Of a stretch of 15,804 nucleotides of DNA, positions 8,164 through 15,804 are shown one piece after another (position 1 is the stretch's first letter; the number at the start of each line of letters is the position of its first letter). The stretch is from Pigoraptor vietnamica (taxonomy: Eukaryota; Opisthokonta; Filasterea). The notes under the pieces are model-generated. The model worked only from the letters and a program-made list of their open reading frames with translations, made no database searches and was not told where the DNA came from. The DNA lies in NCBI GenBank assembly GCA_943704525.1, contig CALSCQ010000292.1, forward strand, positions 1 to 15,804, in the 5' to 3' direction. The position numbers and the translations under genes were made by a program.

Positions 8164-11100
8164 ATGCGCACGGCGGCGCTGCGTTGGCCGCGCGGCGTGA
8201 CAGCCGGCGGCGCCGTTGCAGCGGTCATCCAATGCGTCATCAGCCTCGCTGCGATTCAGCCGCCGCAGAATGGCGTGCATGCCGCCGTGACGCCGCCGAG
8301 CTACTACAACATTACCGCACACACATGCGGCAACGCTCTTTATTTCGATGGCCGTCGACGTCGCGATGTGGCCGTGCTTGGGCCTCCTTCGCTGGGGAGT
8401 GCGCTCGCCCCGAACGGGAACGCGACGGTAGACTTCTGGTTGAAGCTCCTCGACCCTTACGAGGACGTGCAAACGCTCGTTAGCTACAGCTCCAAAACAG
8501 GGCTGGGGACTATTCGCGACAACGACTTCGCCATCTACGCCCAGCCATGGGGTGCGATAGCTGCGAGCTTGTGCAACACTTTCACGGCGTTCGACGTTTC
8601 GTCACTCCCGCCGCGGTCGTCGCATCTGCCCCTTGTGTCTCTGGAGGGCAATTCCCGCTGGTTTCACGTCGCGCTCGTGTTTTGCACCACATGCGCCGAC
8701 TGGCAATTCAAGATTTACGTGGACGGCATGGCTTACGGCGACGCGTCTTCGACGATCTTTCTGAGCGGCACGCGCGACGATTTGTCGCAGTGTAAGATCG
8801 CGCCGTCTGGTTGCCCATTGTTGGGGCAGGATGCCGACTCGCTGTGCGACGGTTTTGACCCCACGCAGAGTTTTGCGGGCCTGCTCGACGAACTACGCGT
8901 GTGGGATGTGGTCATGACGGAGGAGCAGATCGCCGCCGCCGCCGTTGTCGACGACGTTTTACCCTACACAGGTGCCCTTCGCCTCCACTATCGCTTCGAT
9001 GAATTCTCCGAGGCGGATAGCCTGTTTGAGGAGGTGTCTTTGACTGCTCTCGGCCTTCTCGGCGTGGTAACGACGACGACGACGTGCGGAGCGGGGCAAA
9101 TGACAAGGCCACGCCGTGTTGTGTCAACGGTTCCTGCGGCGCGGCAGTGCGTCTCCGCGAAGCTGAGATCCATCGTCGTCGATCCAAGCGATCTCTACGC
9201 ATCAAATGCGACGGCATCGCGCATGACACTGCGACTCGTGGGCAAACCGCCTCCGCTACTCGCGCAACACTCGCTCGTCATAGTGCTCGTATCCCCGCCT
9301 GTCCGGGGCATTCTACAGCGCGTGGACGGCTCCATCGTTCACGCGAATGGGACCATCGCGCCCTGTGCGCCGCTGGCACGCTCAGACGGGCTCGTTGTGT
9401 GCGAATTTCTTTACGGCGCCAGTCTGGGTCCGATGCATGCATTTGATGCGCATACGTGGGCACAGGAAGTCGCCACAGCTGGCGGGTTCGAGGATATCTT
9501 TCGATACGCGTTCGTTCCTGCCAATGCGAGCAGCGTGGATTCGTCGACTTTGACCACGTCTGTGAGCGTCCGCATGTTGTGTGCGATGGACGAAGGCGCC
9601 ATTCTTGCACATGAGTCGGCAGATACGGACCAGGGCGGAGTTACCGTTTTCATTCTCGGCGGCGTTGCGACCGATGGGACGGCTCTCGATGTGAACATAA
9701 CCTCGGTCCCAACGAACGGCGCGCTCTACATCATGCCCTTTAACCTCAGCGGCATGCCAGCAACGTACCTCGGAACAGCCGTCGGCGACGGGAGCACTCT
9801 CCCGAGCGACCGTAGAATAACGGCGCCGGGGACTTGTGTGCGGAATTATCGGGGTGTCGTCGTCTACAAGTCGCTCACCTTGCCGAGCCTGCGCCGGGAC
9901 TCATTTTCGTACAGATGGATTCTCCCCGCAAGCGACACGCGCGCTCTCTACACTGCTGAGCGTCACGTAGTGGTCACGGTGCGTCGCAGAAACACAGCAC
10001 CGGACACGGGTTCGCCTCCCGCTGTGACTCTTTCTGCAGCGCCGGAGTCGCAGCATTCCGGCGAGGCCGCTGTGGTTCTTCGTGCCTCCGACCCGGACGG
10101 AAGCCACTCAAACAGCCTCTTCTACAGGGTTGTTTCGTGGCCGTTGTGGGGCACTTTGCTCACGCCCGATGGTCGTGCGTTGGATGCCCCTGAAGTTGAG
10201 CGGCAACTTGTTTTCACGGCATTTGCGCAGAGGGTCGTTGCATTCTCTAGCGAGTACTTCGACTGCGTGACAGGGCGCGTATCTCCGTGCCCCGGCCGGC
10301 ACTGGAATGCAGTGCAAGTGTTGGAGCGCCCGGACGTCTACCCGTTCGAAGGGGACTCGGTACTGTCATGGTGCCCCGAGTTCGCCGACGGTCCTGAATG
10401 GGAGTTTGTGGAGCTCGAGCTCATGGACGCACTCTTCGTGAGCCGCATCACCGTGTACGAGACGTACAATGCAGGGGCGACTGCGGCTGTCTACGTCGCC
10501 ATGGGCCCGCCTGGCATTCGACCACGCGACTCGGACTGGGTTCGCCTGTGGAGGTGGGACGGGCCGCCGCCGCCGCTTCCGCCAATCGCGCGCGCGTTCT
10601 CTCCGCCCCTGTGCCCTGTTTTAGAGGCCGTGCGCTACGTGCGCGTTGAGTTTGCAACGAACGAGACGGCAGGTTGGAACGAGATCGACTCCATCACTGC
10701 CGAAGGCACGACGGGCATCCTCTCTGGGCTGCTAAGTGGTCCGACGGCGACCCTCTCTTATCGGAGCAGGCGGGGGTTGCACGGCGCCACGTTTGACTCG
10801 TTTGCGTTTGCCGCGACCGATTGTGAGGACTGGGCCGCGCCCCTCACCGTATCGCTGCGCTTTCCTTCCGAGTTTGTTGGCGCTGATTTGTTCGACCCGG
10901 CGCTTCCGGAGCACAGACGCATACTGCTTTTGGAATTCTTCGCTGTGCTGCCCGTGTCCCTCCGACCCGCCATCCCCACGGAGGTGCTCGCGTTCGCCGA
11001 CGCAATTCGCGCTGCGTTTGCGGACTGGAACATGACCTTGTCGTCACGCGGGTTGGACGTACCAGCTATCGTGCCCGTGGCACGTATCGTGCATTGCTCC

Positions 11101-12855
11101 ATGTGCTTATCGTCCGTTGTCGTAACTGCACGCTCCGCGCCAACAGCAGGACTGTCACAGCCCTTTGTTCTACCTATGCCGCTTTCTTCGTCCGAGGCGA
11201 TCTTTGTGACTGCCGACGCACCGGCTGACTTTCACGTGTGGGTGACACTAGGGTCCCTCACGTACCGCGTGCTCATCCGCCTGACGCTCGCGTGCGATGC
11301 GGGCATGTACACAACAGCCCGTGGAACTTGCGGTGAGTGCGCTCTTGCGACGCGCTCTGAGATCGACGCGGACCGTGGCAGCTTCTATGCCTCATGCGCG
11401 GCACTGCTATCGTGCCCTTTCGCCGGGGTAGACGCCAGCGTCTCGTCCGCTGGCGTCGCCATCATTTCTTCGGTCGGTTCGCTCGTCATTGGGCTTGGCA
11501 TAGGGGTAAGCACGCGGGTACATCTTCGCTGGCGAGCGAAACAGCGACAGAGAATGGCGCATTCCCAACCGGGAAATACCGCCGGTATCGTTGCAACCGA
11601 GGCGGTGGCAGTCGGACCCTCCGACGGCCATGCACCACCCGTTGCTGCGTCACCCCAGTTGTACGAGAGTGCAATTCGCGCGCATCTCCCAGGCGCGTGG
11701 GTTGGGACGTCGATTTCGAACGATGAGTGGGAGACCGTAGACACCATTGAAGTAATCACGATCGCGTTTTCCGTGCTTAGCGTCGTAGCCGCCGTGCTCT
11801 CGAGCGAGTACGCACTCAAAGCGGACGCCGGTAGCGACCATGTTGGCACCGGCGTTCGACACACGTTTTCCGGAATTTACGTTCGCTGGGGCTCCATTCG
11901 TCGAACTCTATTCTTTCCAATCTTGTACCTCTTGCTCGCGCTGGCAGCTGTGTGGGTGTCGCTCATGAGCCTCCTCTACTTCGGTGTCTTGGAACGCATC
12001 CGCGGCAGCACGCAGGCCGGCGCATTTGTGCGTATGGGCATTGCAGGACTGACGTACGTCTGCGGCCTGCTCGGAGCACCGCTCTTCATGCCGACATGCG
12101 GCTATTTTCTCGCCGTTTTTAATTGCATCGACGAGTTTCAGGGGCATTCATACCTTCGCGCCGACTGCACGTACCAGTGCTCGACGAGTCGCCACGTTGG
12201 CATCGCCACGGGCGTCGGCATCACGCTGTGCACGTATGTCCCCTTTGCCGTGTACATCCGACCCCTTTGGCCCATGCTGCAGGAGAAGCTGCACGTGAAA
12301 GGCCGCCCACACTACATCGTGCACTCGACGACCTTGCAGCTTTTCCTGGCAGTCGCGTCAGCCTTCCTCCAGGGCACCCCCGCCGCCCATGCCACAGTGT
12401 TTGCTGCTGCAACTGCCGCGCTTGCGCTTCTTACCGTCAAGATGAGGCCCTACACTCAGATGCGCATTAACGTGTGGCTAACTACCGGGTACCTGTGTGC
12501 CACTGTCGCCGCTGTCGTCGTCGGTGCGTTTCATGGCGTAGGCCACTCCGGTTCGCCCCTCGCTGCTGTTCTCTCACTCATCCTCCTGTGGGCAGTCCTT
12601 ATTGTTGTCGCGCTGTACATCAATAAGCGATTTCCTCCTCTTCGCCGTCCGCACCCTCGCGGTCCGCGCGATAGGCTGAGCGCCGTCAACGAGGCGCTCC
12701 GAGCGTTTCGTAGAGCGAGCCTGTGGAAGTCACGGTCAACCACAAGCGTCACCGGCATTCGTGCCAGCCTCAGCACGCCGTCGCGACACAGCCTTCAAAG
12801 GCGTGTGGAAAACGCACATTGCGCGGACACTGCGGATGGCGGTTTCTCACAATGA
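8164..12855 (+). CDS. Giant LamG / cadherin-like / discoidin polytopic membrane protein
   Basis: A single uninterrupted frame of 1563 aa. The ATG at 8164 is preferred because it begins a signal peptide (about residues 1-35). A LamG/concanavalin-like domain covers about residues 50-285, with ALYFDG, FWLKLLDP, WFHVALVF, FKIYVDG and LLDELRVWDVVMTEEQI. Tandem-95/cadherin-like modules follow (about 340-905), marked by P-x-x-G-x-L words, DSFSYRW, N-x-AP, ASDPDG and finally FDSFAFAATD. A discoidin-like domain lies within the last module at about 710-850 (FVELELMDALFVSRITVYETYNAG, then AFSPPLCP, ending in EID and EGT). A small Cys cluster (CDAGMYTTARGTCGEC) lies near 1045. About 8-9 hydrophobic segments lie between 1096 and 1485, then a basic Ser/Arg tail of about 75 residues. 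The extracellular part is suited to carbohydrate or protein binding. The membrane part has no family I can name; a receptor or channel role is inference. The last 16-base repeat array begins just downstream. Confidence 0.88.
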   Translation: MRTAALRWPRGVTAGGAVAAVIQCVISLAAIQPPQNGVHAAVTPPSYYNITAHTCGNALYFDGRRRRDVAVLGPPSLGSALAPNGNATVDFWLKLLDPYEDVQTLVSYSSKTGLGTIRDNDFAIYAQPWGAIAASLCNTFTAFDVSSLPPRSSHLPLVSLEGNSRWFHVALVFCTTCADWQFKIYVDGMAYGDASSTIFLSGTRDDLSQCKIAPSGCPLLGQDADSLCDGFDPTQSFAGLLDELRVWDVVMTEEQIAAAAVVDDVLPYTGALRLHYRFDEFSEADSLFEEVSLTALGLLGVVTTTTTCGAGQMTRPRRVVSTVPAARQCVSAKLRSIVVDPSDLYASNATASRMTLRLVGKPPPLLAQHSLVIVLVSPPVRGILQRVDGSIVHANGTIAPCAPLARSDGLVVCEFLYGASLGPMHAFDAHTWAQEVATAGGFEDIFRYAFVPANASSVDSSTLTTSVSVRMLCAMDEGAILAHESADTDQGGVTVFILGGVATDGTALDVNITSVPTNGALYIMPFNLSGMPATYLGTAVGDGSTLPSDRRITAPGTCVRNYRGVVVYKSLTLPSLRRDSFSYRWILPASDTRALYTAERHVVVTVRRRNTAPDTGSPPAVTLSAAPESQHSGEAAVVLRASDPDGSHSNSLFYRVVSWPLWGTLLTPDGRALDAPEVERQLVFTAFAQRVVAFSSEYFDCVTGRVSPCPGRHWNAVQVLERPDVYPFEGDSVLSWCPEFADGPEWEFVELELMDALFVSRITVYETYNAGATAAVYVAMGPPGIRPRDSDWVRLWRWDGPPPPLPPIARAFSPPLCPVLEAVRYVRVEFATNETAGWNEIDSITAEGTTGILSGLLSGPTATLSYRSRRGLHGATFDSFAFAATDCEDWAAPLTVSLRFPSEFVGADLFDPALPEHRRILLLEFFAVLPVSLRPAIPTEVLAFADAIRAAFADWNMTLSSRGLDVPAIVPVARIVHCSMCLSSVVVTARSAPTAGLSQPFVLPMPLSSSEAIFVTADAPADFHVWVTLGSLTYRVLIRLTLACDAGMYTTARGTCGECALATRSEIDADRGSFYASCAALLSCPFAGVDASVSSAGVAIISSVGSLVIGLGIGVSTRVHLRWRAKQRQRMAHSQPGNTAGIVATEAVAVGPSDGHAPPVAASPQLYESAIRAHLPGAWVGTSISNDEWETVDTIEVITIAFSVLSVVAAVLSSEYALKADAGSDHVGTGVRHTFSGIYVRWGSIRRTLFFPILYLLLALAAVWVSLMSLLYFGVLERIRGSTQAGAFVRMGIAGLTYVCGLLGAPLFMPTCGYFLAVFNCIDEFQGHSYLRADCTYQCSTSRHVGIATGVGITLCTYVPFAVYIRPLWPMLQEKLHVKGRPHYIVHSTTLQLFLAVASAFLQGTPAAHATVFAAATAALALLTVKMRPYTQMRINVWLTTGYLCATVAAVVVGAFHGVGHSGSPLAAVLSLILLWAVLIVVALYINKRFPPLRRPHPRGPRDRLSAVNEALRAFRRASLWKSRSTTSVTGIRASLSTPSRHSLQRRVENAHCADTADGGFSQ

Positions 12856-12892
12856 GCTCTTGTGCGATGTTGGCTCGCCGAGTCGCATGTGC

Positions 12893-13622
12893 TTTCTGCG
12901 ACGTGCACTTAATTGTGCTCTTTTCACGACTTGCACTAGTATTGCACAATTCCCGCGACGTGCGCTTTCGGCGACGTGCGTTTTCCTCGACGTGCGCGTT
13001 CAGCGACGTGCGTTTTCCGCGACGTGCGCTTTCCGCGACGTGCGCTTTCCGCGACGTGCGCTTTCCGCGACGTGCGCTTTCCGCGACGTGCGCTTTCCGC
13101 GACGTGCGCTTTCCGCGACGTGCGCCTTCCGCGACGTGCGCCTTCCGCGACGTGCGCCTTCCGCGACGTGCGCTTCCCGTGACGTGCGCCTTCCGCGACG
13201 TGCGCTTTCCGCGTGCGCAGTCCGCGACGTGCGCCTTCCGCGACGTGCGCTGTCCGCGACGTGCGCCTTTTCGCGACGTGCACTGTCCGCGACGTGCGCC
13301 TTCCGCGACGTGGCTGTGCTTTCCGGGACGTGCGCTTTCCGCGACGTGCGCTTTCCGCGACGTGCGCTTTCCGCGACGTGCGCTTTCCGCGACGTGCGCT
13401 TTCGACGACGTGCGCTTTCTGTGACGTGCGCTTAAGCTTTCTGCGACGTGCGCTTTTCATGACGTGCTCTCACTTGCACTTGTCTTTCGCAATAATTATT
13501 TCCGCGACGGCGCTTCCGCGACATGCACTTTCCGCGACGTACGCACATGCACTTTCCGCAACGTGCGCTTCCCGCGACGTGCTCTCGCTTGTGCTCGTCT
13601 TTTGCAATTTCCGCGACGCATG
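12893..13622. repeat. Tandem array of about 40 copies of a 16-base unit
   Basis: Core consensus GACGTGCGCTTTCCGC, nearly perfect from about 13009 to 13434, with more divergent copies at both edges. The unit has no stop codon on either strand in any phase, and its length is not a multiple of three, so long open frames appear in several frames with a 16-residue period. These are not genes. A longer variant segment (around GACGTGCTCTC...TTGCAAT) occurs at 13461-13508 and 13576-13617, with a weaker relative near 12925-12959. The array starts about 40 bases after the giant gene's stop. Confidence 0.95.
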
Positions 13623-13733
13623 CGCTTTGCGTGCTTCTCGTTGCGTGCGTGCTGCTTAATTATTTCGTCGTACGTTCCACCGTAACGTTGGTTTTACAGT
13701 TTTGTGCCCCGATGCCCAATCAACCCAACATAA

Positions 13734-13755
13734 TAGGGTTAGGGTTAGGGCTAGG
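13734..13755 (+). repeat. Interstitial telomeric repeat block 1 (TTAGGG)
   Basis: TAGGGTTAGGGTTAGGG followed by a degenerate CTAGG. About three and a half units of the TTAGGG telomere repeat, G-rich strand on plus. Confidence 0.95.
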
Positions 13756-13768
13756 ATTTGTAGCAAAA

Positions 13769-13783
13769 GCGAACGAAGTTCGC
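13769..13783. repeat. Short perfect hairpin GCGAACGAAGTTCGC
   Basis: Six-base inverted repeat with a three-base GAA loop, placed between telomeric blocks 1 and 2. It could form a stable single-strand hairpin. Such small hairpins also arise by chance. Confidence 0.5.
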
Positions 13784-13840
13784 AAGTTGCGATACGCGTG
13801 CATCGAAGAATGAAGAGCGTAGCGAGGAAAAAACTCAAAA

Positions 13841-13858
13841 GGTTAGGGTTAGGGTTAG
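13841..13858 (+). repeat. Interstitial telomeric repeat block 2 (TTAGGG)
   Basis: GGTTAGGGTTAGGGTTAG, about three units in the same orientation as block 1, separated from it by about 85 bases of unrelated sequence. Confidence 0.95.
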
Positions 13859-13903
13859 AACAAAAGAATAAAATTTGTCGAAGACACACACAGCCCTCTT
13901 GTA

Positions 13904-13923
13904 TAGGGTTAGGGTTAGGGTTA
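13904..13923 (+). repeat. Interstitial telomeric repeat block 3 (TTAGGG)
   Basis: TAGGGTTAGGGTTAGGGTTA, three units and a partial, same orientation. The possible coding fragment starts immediately after it. Confidence 0.95.
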
Positions 13924-13924
13924 A

Positions 13925-14310
13925 GCTGCAACTCCTGCAGGCACAACGTGCGTCTGTGCTACAGAATGCGCTCGAGTCGTACGGCGACAAGCTGCGCCAA
14001 GACTATGCTGACAGCCTCGCGGCTCTCACGCGTACGCCGCCGGTGCACCCAGACATGGTCACGCCGCCGTCGCTCCCTACTGTCGCCGAACACGTCGCCG
14101 TGCTGAGGCGTCGAATTGCCGAGCTTCTGGAGGTCCAGAGGGCGCGCAAGGAGAAGAAAGCCCTCGCCGACGACAAGGCGAACTCGCGTCGCACGTACGC
14201 GCAAATTCTCGAGAAGAAGGCGGTGGAGAAGAACGCCGACCTCGTGGACGGAGCACATCGTGCAGCGCGTCGTCGCCAAGGAACTTGCGAAAACCTTAAG
14301 GCTCTCGCTG
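13925..14310 (+). pseudogene. Possible coding fragment with a charged coiled-coil-like segment
   Basis: From just after telomeric block 3, a plus-strand frame reads as ordinary protein for about 110 residues, including LQNALESYGDKLRQDYADSL and a Lys/Arg/Glu-rich helical stretch (AELLEVQRARKEKKALADDK). Around 14243-14252 the protein-like signal moves to another frame (EHIVQRVVAKELAKTL), which suggests a frameshift. There is no start codon of its own, since the beginning is telomeric repeat. I recognise no family. It may be the broken end of a gene captured next to telomeric sequence, a retroelement fragment, or chance. Confidence 0.35.
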
Positions 14311-14378
14311 TCACCAACGCGCCCTCTGGCAATAATTTAGTGCTAACCCGCAACCCGCAGGTCCCTGGGCCCGGGCAG

Positions 14379-14410
14379 TCTCTGTCTCCTGTCTCTCTGT
14401 CGCTCTCTCT

Positions 14411-14453
<43 letters not shown>

Positions 14454-14531
14454 CATGTCTCTGTCTCTGTCTTTCTCTGTCTCTGTCTCTGTCTTTCTCT
14501 GTCTCTGTCTTTCTCTGTCTCTGTCTTTCTC
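14379..14531. repeat. CT-rich microsatellite (CT / CTGTCT)
   Basis: Pure CT run at about 14414-14446, flanked by CTGTCTCTGTCTTT-type repeats up to 14531. On the minus strand it directly abuts the point where the retroelement integrase frame ends. Frames through it (Leu/Ser or Arg/Glu runs) are artefacts. Confidence 0.95.
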
Positions 14532-15406
14532 TTATCCGCCCTCTCGCTCGAGACCGAGGATGTCCACGTGGACACGCTCCAGTGCCCGCGCCGCCGCCTC
14601 GCGTGGTTCCAGCGGCACGACTGACTTGCTTGCCCTTCGATGCCTTCCCAACACGCGCGCAGATGTCGCACTCTGCCACCAGCGACTTGATCACGCCGTC
14701 AATCTCCTCCGCCGGTAACTGAAGTTGACCTTGTATCGCCGCTTGATGTGTTCCCTCACACACGCGACGCCCATGTGTGAGATCTGCTCGTGCACCGCGC
14801 TCGCCAGTTCCCTCAGCCTCGCCGCTGAGTTGATCCCGACGTCCTCCAACGTGAGGATCGCGCACATCGCCGCCGTCGTCGGCACCGACTTCACCCACGG
14901 CTCGAGCAGTGGGTGCGACCTCGAGGGCAAGCGCGACATCGTGTCCACCATGCCCATCGACGAACCCTTCCGGTGTCGAATCACGAACTTGAAGCGCGAG
15001 AGGATATCCGCCCACCGCAGGATGCGCCTCCGCGTCACGCTGTTCGGGATCGTATCAGTGCACATTCGCGAAGAGGTGCACAAGCGCAGCGTAATCCGTC
15101 TCGATAATCGTCGGATGCACGACCGCCGCGAGGATCTGCTCAAAGCGCAGGACACCAAACCCTATGTCCTGCCTTGAGCGCATCGAACGCCTCCTGTTCG
15201 ACAGGAGTCCACCGAAACTTTGCCTTCTCCTTCAGCAGGTCGGTCAGTGCCGCACCGAGCTGCGCCATGCCCACGACGAAAGGGCTGTCCCACGCCAGTG
15301 CGTGGTAGCTATAGACGCTGCGCAGCTCGTCCTTGTTCATCGGCGCACGGAGATCTCGAATGCCCTGCATGGCAGACGCCGGCGCCCGCACGCAGTTGCG
15401 CGACAC
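14532..15406 (-). mobile_element. Degenerate Ty3/gypsy-type retrotransposon pol remnant (RT end, RNase H, integrase start)
   Basis: Reading the minus strand from 15406 down, order and motifs follow Ty3/gypsy pol. First is the end of reverse transcriptase (IRDLRAPMNKDELRSV, then LTDLLKEKAKFRWTPVEQEA, 15406-15165). RNase H pieces follow (ILAAVV, then IIETDYAALVHLF with the 'TD' of the active site, then RRILRWADILSRFKFVIRHR and a degraded 'D-x-x-SR' end near 14921). Next is the integrase zinc-binding motif, with H-x4-H at about 14792/14777 and C-x2-C at 14670-14659. Last is the first strand of the integrase core (ALERVHVDILG, near 14560). At least four frame changes or stops separate these pieces, and RNase H seems to lack internal parts. 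No LTRs, primer site or gag are seen. It is a dead fragment, cut at the CT satellite. Confidence 0.9.
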
Positions 15407-15804
15407 CTCGCATAACTACCCCCCTGGGCCCCGGCCCAGACTGGCTTCGGGTTAGGGATTGAAACCATGGAAACCAAATTTTTACTTAATACAGCATTCG
15501 ACAGATCACAAAGTAATCATCAGTAGTAGGCGGTTTTATTCTATAGATTTTGAGTATCCTGTAGACCGTGTATTTTTAGTACGGATTTGAATTTCGCGCC
15601 CGCATGCGATTACCAAATACGGAAGTGTTCGCCATCGACTCAGTCGAACAGTCGACGTCGTTCTCATCAACGGCCTCGAGTTTGTGCACTAGACTCACGC
15701 CGGTGTGCGACCATAGGTCACAAAAGTTTTCGCAAGGTCAACAAAGGTCAAGGCAAGCTCATTTCGGATTGCCCAAATTTTTCAACCTGATTTGACTCTC
15801 GACT
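15407..15804. other. Non-coding right flank with one TTAGGG word
   Basis: No supported gene. CGGGTTAGGG occurs at 15448-15457, in the same orientation as the other telomeric blocks. The rest, from about 15460, is noticeably more AT-rich than the remainder of the window and shows no repeat I can define. Confidence 0.5.

Noticed and set aside
12723-13460. Several long overlapping frames on both strands with 16-residue repeats
   Set aside because: The 16-base unit has no stop in any phase and shifts frame each copy, so all frames stay open. This is an array artefact, not a repeat protein.
12893-13622. CRISPR array
   Set aside because: The copies are contiguous 16-base units without unique spacers, and the window is eukaryotic.
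14311-14671. Leu/Ser-rich (plus) and Arg/Glu-rich (minus) frames
   Set aside because: They are translations of the CT-rich microsatellite. Only the short integrase piece at the minus-strand start is protein-like.

Overview
This window is nuclear DNA from a unicellular eukaryote (a protist whose lineage I cannot fix). It is GC-rich. It carries GT-AG introns of about 115-190 bases that break up otherwise compact genes, long microsatellites, TTAGGG-type telomeric repeats and a decayed Ty3/gypsy-type retroelement. Three genes become intact, or nearly so, only when introns are recognised. All four inferred introns join their exons in phase once a single extra base in the cupredoxin gene is allowed for.

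Left part (1-4316). The 5' part of a minus-strand membrane protein resembling Popeye-type proteins (741 to beyond base 1) runs off the left edge. It is followed by a CA-rich satellite. Next is a complete three-exon URM1 gene on the minus strand (2134 to 1526), encoding the ubiquitin-like sulfur carrier. It faces away from a two-exon plus-strand gene (2329-4316) for a membrane-anchored SGNH/PC-esterase-type protein. The two start codons are only 194 bases apart, so they probably share a promoter region.

Middle part (4317-12855). A minus-strand gene (5959-4913) encodes a secreted blue-copper (cupredoxin) domain with an Ala/Ser-rich linker and an unknown C-terminal domain. It has one frame break at a G homopolymer. 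A 2.2 kb gene-poor stretch follows, rich in CCGG words and containing a T14-CAG tract. It leads into a single-exon giant gene (8164-12855, 1563 aa). That protein has a signal peptide, a LamG-like domain, cadherin/tandem-95-like repeats interrupted by a discoidin-like domain, a cysteine-rich knot and about 8-9 membrane segments. It looks like a cell-surface adhesion or sensory receptor or channel.

Right part (12856-15804). Repeats dominate here: about 40 copies of a 16-base unit, three blocks of TTAGGG, a short possible coding fragment, a CT-rich satellite, and a truncated, multiply frameshifted Ty3/gypsy pol remnant on the minus strand. A fourth short TTAGGG word lies just beyond it. All TTAGGG blocks point the same way, which suggests a subtelomeric region with the chromosome end to the right.

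The genes do not form an evident pathway. URM1 is housekeeping, and three of the other genes encode surface or secretory proteins. I did not find a convincing new multi-gene system. The most unusual items are the giant receptor architecture, the repeat/telomere/retroelement junction, and a shared splice-signal pattern.
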